From positions 1-8,294 of the forward strand of contig JABDQB010000003.1 in NCBI GenBank assembly GCA_013042495.1: DNA of 8,294 nt, written 5' to 3'. The notes beneath the pieces were generated by a model. It was not told where the DNA came from. It made no database searches and saw nothing but the letters and a program-made list of their open reading frames with translations. The position numbers and the translations under genes were made by a program. Shown one piece after another: positions 5,050 through 8,294 of the stretch; within the stretch, counting starts at the first letter, position 1, and each line of letters starts with the position of its first letter. This DNA comes from Gemmatimonadota bacterium (lineage in GTDB: Bacteria > Gemmatimonadota > Gemmatimonadetes > Palauibacterales > Palauibacteraceae).

Positions 5050-5961
5050 ATGGCCATAATCGGCGACAATGCCGATCGAGAGCACAGCGGGCACTATCTT
5101 TCTGCCGTCGCCGCCGTCGCGGTGGTCGTCGCGGGGATGGCGTGGTTCGGTCAGAATCGGACGCTTGCCGCGGCAGCGGCCGCGCTCGGGCTGTACGCAC
5201 TTCATCTGTTCAGCATCCGTTTCCTTCTCGACAACCAGAAGCGCCAGCAACGGCTGCTGGACGCCCAATGGGAGGTTCTCCAGCGGTTCATAGACACCAC
5301 GGACACACCGTCTGGCGACATGGAAGACCTGGTACCCGCGATGCCGGTGGATCGGGAATCGCCCGAACGGTTGGATGCGGTAGTACCGGTTTCGGATCCG
5401 CGACCCTCTCCCGAGGCTGAGCCCGAGCCGGAACCGATTAGCACACCCGGCGTCTCGGAGCCGGAAGCTGCACCGGACGCCCGCGGTTCCGCGGAGCCCG
5501 ATGCCGTCGTCCCTCCCGCCGAATCCCTCGGGGGCTCAGAGTCTGGCCACGCCATGGTCGACGAAGAGGACGCGGGCGAGTCACCGTCGGCGATTTCCGG
5601 GCTCGCGGCGTCGGATCCGGCGATGCCGGTCCCTCCGCTGACACCCGGCGAGGAGTCCTATCGCGCACCAGTCCACGAAGTACCGGTCCCACGCCATTTC
5701 GCGTTGGGCACGGTGGCTCTCGTCCGCGACTTGCTTTCGCCGGCCGAGGTCGCCCGCGTGCTGCTCGAGCAGCGCAAGCAGCCCGGCAAGAAGTTCGGTG
5801 AGCTCGCCGTTGAAATGGGTCTTCTTACCGAGAGCCAACGCGAGGAATTGCTGCTGGCGCAGCAGGAGGGACTGTTCACGGATGCCGAGATGCGCGACGC
5901 GCGCCAGCGACTCCGGGAGTTCCGTGAAAACGCGGCTCACTCGATGGCCGGGCTCGACTGA
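5050..5961 (+). CDS. Two-TM membrane protein with Pro/Glu-rich linker and MshEN-like C-terminal tandem repeat
   Basis: A 303-residue protein with no name known to me. Two hydrophobic segments near the N-terminus (about 16-34 and 38-58) form a membrane hairpin that would leave the C-terminus in the cytoplasm. A basic/amphipathic stretch with NQKRQQRLLDAQ follows, then a long acidic, proline-rich and probably disordered linker (about 85-205) with a short PEAEPEPEP run. The C-terminal domain holds two 24-residue units, 218-241 and 248-271, separated by six residues. Each has Leu/Phe-Gly near the start, a Leu-Leu-Ser/Thr helix cap and a final Gln, as in the MshEN (GspE/PilB N-terminal) domain, where paired motifs bind cyclic di-GMP. 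Unit 1 lacks the Arg and central Gly of the consensus (Ala218, Asp226); unit 2 has Lys for Arg and keeps Gly256. Ligand binding is therefore uncertain. It stands alone on the plus strand, 158 nt after the PLP enzyme, and converges with the exporter permease. Confidence 0.75.
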   Translation: MAIIGDNADREHSGHYLSAVAAVAVVVAGMAWFGQNRTLAAAAAALGLYALHLFSIRFLLDNQKRQQRLLDAQWEVLQRFIDTTDTPSGDMEDLVPAMPVDRESPERLDAVVPVSDPRPSPEAEPEPEPISTPGVSEPEAAPDARGSAEPDAVVPPAESLGGSESGHAMVDEEDAGESPSAISGLAASDPAMPVPPLTPGEESYRAPVHEVPVPRHFALGTVALVRDLLSPAEVARVLLEQRKQPGKKFGELAVEMGLLTESQREELLLAQQEGLFTDAEMRDARQRLREFRENAAHSMAGLD

Positions 5962-5972
5962 TCCGGGAGCCC
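5950..5972. terminator. Possible bidirectional stem-loop between convergent genes
   Basis: GGGCTC (5950-5955) and GAGCCC (5967-5972) form a 6-bp stem with an 11-base loop that contains the stop of the MshEN-like gene. The convergent permease gene ends 17 nt away at 5989. There is no proper T-run on either side, so termination here is plausible from position but weakly supported. Confidence 0.3.
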
Positions 5973-5988
5973 ATCTCTGCCGGGTTCT

Positions 5989-7683
5989 TCAGAAATCGAG
6001 TCGGTCGAGACGGCGGACCGCGGCCCGGTACGGCAGAATCCCCCCGATCGCGCACACGAACAGGGTTCCGGCGAGCGCCAGCCCGACTTCCATCAGCAGG
6101 GGATCTCGAGGCTCTCTGCCAGGCAACCCCGACATGAGGAATCCGCGCAGCAGCCACACCTGCAGCGCCAGGACGCATCCCAGGGTCACGATCGCACCGA
6201 GCATGAAGAGCAATCCTCCGATCGACGTGGGAATCTGTGCCGCGTTCTCGGACTCGAATTCCGGGTAATACACACCCCACACCAGTGCCTGGGACGCAAA
6301 GGCCAGGCTGAGCGCCACGGTCGACGCCAGTGACAGAACGGCCAATCCGGCGGGCACTCCGAGAAGGTAGTTGGTGAATCCGGTGAGGATCAGCGCCAGG
6401 GAGGCCAGCGGTACGGCCCCCACCCAGAACTTCGTCCCCATAATGGTCCGGGCCTCCAGGGGCGCCGACCCCAGGAGCCAGAGTGTCTGGCCCTCGAGGC
6501 TGATGGCCGGGAACACGAACCTGGCAGCGATCGCCGCCAAAACGAAACCCGACAGGGCCAGATTCAGGAACACGACGAGGGTGACGAGATAGCGGGTGAT
6601 CATCTCGCCCGAGCTCAGGGGAAGCACGCGCATGTTGTAGACATAGACCACGACCAACACCCCGAGAATGATCAACTGGGACCACTGGGTCGTGTCCCGG
6701 AAGAAGATGCGCACGTCCTTCATCACGAGCTGCTGCCGCTGCAGCGAGGCGCGGCGCATCGCGCGTTCCAGCCACGTCCATGCGACATGTTGACGGATCC
6801 GGTTCTCGGTCCCTTCCTGAGCGCGGGTGAAGCAGGCTGGATAGAGGCTCCGGTGCAGCAGGGCCCCGACCGTCGCCGTACCCAACGCGGTCGTCCACAG
6901 CAGGACCAGCAAGAACGGATCGAAATTGCCGTGCAGGAATCCGGCGAGGGTGTCCGCTCCCCACTGCGACGGCAGCCAGGGAGATGATGGGCCGCGAAGA
7001 GCAGCCATGAAATCGACGAGGTTGCGATACGACTCCGGGTTCACCAGCCGCTCCGGCCGGAGCACCCTCAACAACAACACCACGAGCCCCACGGCCACCA
7101 CGGCGATGATGCCGAGGATGTCCTTCGATCGGCGTGCCGGAAACAGGCGCACGAGCAGAAGAGTCGTCGCGCTCCCGATAGCCGCGGGGATGATCAGAAA
7201 CGGCGCGACGGCCAACGCCGACAGAGCGGCGAAGCTCCATCCTCCGTCGTAGACTCTCCAGTAGGCAGCCAGCATCGGCACCAGCATCAGAGCGACCATC
7301 CACGAAGAGCTGACCAGCGTCTCCGTGAGGCGTGAGAGGTAGACCGACAACCAGTCCACCGGCGCCGCTCGAATCCAGGGAAGATCCCGGGACAAGAAGA
7401 AGCTGGACAGGGCCGCTATCAGGTTTGACAGCAGCAGGATCCCCAGAAACACGAGCAATCCAAGCGCCAGCAGCTTGGATGCAAGCAGGGGACCCACTTC
7501 CTCGACGCCCCGGAGAGTAGTGAGTAGACGGGTCAGCGTCAGGTAGATGAAGGGCCAGGCGGCGGCCCCGATGCCCAGGACCATGGCAGCGCGGCCCCAC
7601 CGGCCCCTTCCCGCCACCCCGCGCCTCCTGGCGGACAGCACCTTGGGAGAAAGGAGAAGCAGGAACTCACGCCGTACGGACAT
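5989..7683 (-). CDS. ABC-2-type exporter permease, large polytopic subunit
   Basis: A 564-residue inner-membrane protein with roughly a dozen or more hydrophobic segments in two halves. The first half (about 33-275) includes membrane spans near 33-52 and 67-97, then SRDLPWIRAAP (98-108), a cytoplasmic loop typical of large ABC exporter permeases. A central soluble stretch (about 278-330) contains KDVRIFFRDTTQWSQ (322-336), another landmark of this group, and leads into the second membrane half. It has no nucleotide-binding domain and depends on the ATPase encoded just upstream, whose stop is 7 nt before this start. The ATPase-permease pair should drive export, or membrane removal, of an unknown substrate. 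ATG 7683 is preferred because a longer reading would run back into the ATPase gene; GGGAG lies 12 nt upstream, further than ideal. Efflux, lipid or polysaccharide transport cannot be told apart from the sequence. Confidence 0.85.
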   Translation of the reverse strand: MSVRREFLLLLSPKVLSARRRGVAGRGRWGRAAMVLGIGAAAWPFIYLTLTRLLTTLRGVEEVGPLLASKLLALGLLVFLGILLLSNLIAALSSFFLSRDLPWIRAAPVDWLSVYLSRLTETLVSSSWMVALMLVPMLAAYWRVYDGGWSFAALSALAVAPFLIIPAAIGSATTLLLVRLFPARRSKDILGIIAVVAVGLVVLLLRVLRPERLVNPESYRNLVDFMAALRGPSSPWLPSQWGADTLAGFLHGNFDPFLLVLLWTTALGTATVGALLHRSLYPACFTRAQEGTENRIRQHVAWTWLERAMRRASLQRQQLVMKDVRIFFRDTTQWSQLIILGVLVVVYVYNMRVLPLSSGEMITRYLVTLVVFLNLALSGFVLAAIAARFVFPAISLEGQTLWLLGSAPLEARTIMGTKFWVGAVPLASLALILTGFTNYLLGVPAGLAVLSLASTVALSLAFASQALVWGVYYPEFESENAAQIPTSIGGLLFMLGAIVTLGCVLALQVWLLRGFLMSGLPGREPRDPLLMEVGLALAGTLFVCAIGGILPYRAAVRRLDRLDF

Positions 7684-7690
7684 TTCTGGC

Positions 7691-8294
7691 TCAGTCTCCC
7701 ACGACGCGGGCGATGTCGGAGTCCGTCGCACCGCGAGTGATCTTCAAGAAGATCTCCTCCAGCCCGGCGGTCTCGGAGCGGGCCTCGCGGCGCAAGTCAT
7801 CGATCGAACCCGATGCCACCACTCTACCCCGGTCGATCACGGCCAGCTGGTCGCAGAGACTCTCCGCGAGTTCGAGCGTATGCGTCGACACGAGCACCGT
7901 ACCGCCATTGTCCGCGAAAGTCCGCAACACGTCCTTTAACAGCCAGGCCGAGCGCGGATCGAGCCCCACCATCGGCTCGTCGATGACCAGCACCGGGGGT
8001 CGGTGGATCAGGGCGGACGAGAGGATCAACTTCTGTCTCATGCCGTGTGAGTAGGACTCGACGAGCTGGTCCTTCCACGGAGTCAGGTCCCAAAGATCCA
8101 GTAACTCATCGATTCGCTTCTCGACTTCCGGTCCCGTGAGACCGTACAGGCCGGCCGAGAAGCGCAGAAGCTCAGCGCCCGTGAGTTTGTCATACACGAA
8201 GGGTCGATCGGGAACGAAGCCGAGCGACTGTCTGGCCTGGATCGGGCTGGAGATGTTGTCGTGCCCGGCCACGACCACGCGACCCGAGTCAGGT
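7691..8294 (-). CDS. ABC transporter ATP-binding subunit, N-terminus beyond the window
   Basis: The 200 C-terminal residues of an ABC ATPase are present. The frame is open to the window edge and begins PDSGRV, the usual sequence some 25 residues after Walker A, so the P-loop lies outside. Visible motifs, numbered within the fragment, are the Q-loop region LGFVPDRPFVYDKLTG (24-39), where Asp29 replaces the usual Gln; the ABC signature YSHGMRQK (81-88) instead of LSGGQ; Walker B VLVIDEP (101-107) with catalytic Glu106; D-loop GLDP (110-113); and H-loop STHTLE with His138. The Asp and SHGM variants are common in EcsA-like ATPases of ABC-2 exporters, so this is not a damaged protein. It would hydrolyse ATP on the cytoplasmic face to drive the permease, whose gene begins 7 nt downstream in the same operon. 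GTG 8278 is an internal valine, not the start. Confidence 0.93.
   Translation of the reverse strand, partial: PDSGRVVVAGHDNISSPIQARQSLGFVPDRPFVYDKLTGAELLRFSAGLYGLTGPEVEKRIDELLDLWDLTPWKDQLVESYSHGMRQKLILSSALIHRPPVLVIDEPMVGLDPRSAWLLKDVLRTFADNGGTVLVSTHTLELAESLCDQLAVIDRGRVVASGSIDDLRREARSETAGLEEIFLKITRGATDSDIARVVGD

Noticed and set aside
4574..5200. 208-codon minus-strand frame across the PLP enzyme end and the next gap
   Set aside because: Arg/Ser/Pro-rich shadow with no motif; it runs antisense to a well-supported enzyme.
5420..5680. Low-complexity Pro/Glu region as a DNA repeat
   Set aside because: The repetition is at the amino-acid level with varied codons, so it is a disordered linker rather than a DNA repeat.
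5876..7600. 574-codon minus-strand frame overlapping the permease in another register
   Set aside because: Its translation is Arg/Pro/Gly-rich and low in hydrophobic segments, while the other frame gives a coherent polytopic membrane protein next to its ATPase.

Overview
The window is GC-rich bacterial DNA with tightly packed genes. It has no tRNA, rRNA, CRISPR array or mobile element that I can see. The mix of an ECF sigma factor, secreted or membrane proteins ending in glycogen-binding-like (E-set/CBM48) domains, TTG starts and very long GC-driven shadow frames suits Gemmatimonadota or a similar high-GC Gram-negative lineage. That assignment is an inference from gene content only.

Layout on the minus strand, right to left from the middle: an ECF sigma factor (3083-3601) is followed 2 nt later by a zinc-less, single-pass anti-sigma-like protein with a periplasmic glycogen-binding-like domain (2478-3080). 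Next comes a secreted, probably beta-barrel protein ending in the same kind of domain (1252-2439), then a secreted protein of short helical repeats (419-1186). Spacing and shared domains make this one likely operon. Beyond a 180-nt gap rich in inverted repeats lies the N-terminus of a FabH-like ketoacyl synthase (1-238), cut by the window edge.

Divergent from the sigma factor is a fold-type III PLP enzyme of the D-threonine aldolase / D-serine dehydratase family (3800-4891). The 198-nt divergent region holds a helically phased cluster of ACGGGT hexamers and a likely leaderless promoter for the PLP enzyme. Next on the plus strand is a two-TM membrane protein with a proline/glutamate-rich linker and a C-terminal tandem 24-residue repeat resembling the MshEN (GspE N-terminal) c-di-GMP-binding fold (5050-5961). 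It converges on an ABC-2-type exporter on the minus strand: the ATPase (7691-8294, N-terminus off the window) and its large permease (5989-7683).

The best candidate for an undescribed system is the four-gene sigma operon. I read it as a possible envelope-spanning signalling unit in which an inner-membrane anti-sigma-like protein and an outer-envelope protein carry matching periplasmic E-set domains. Gene content and domain layout are visible in the sequence; the signalling role is inference.
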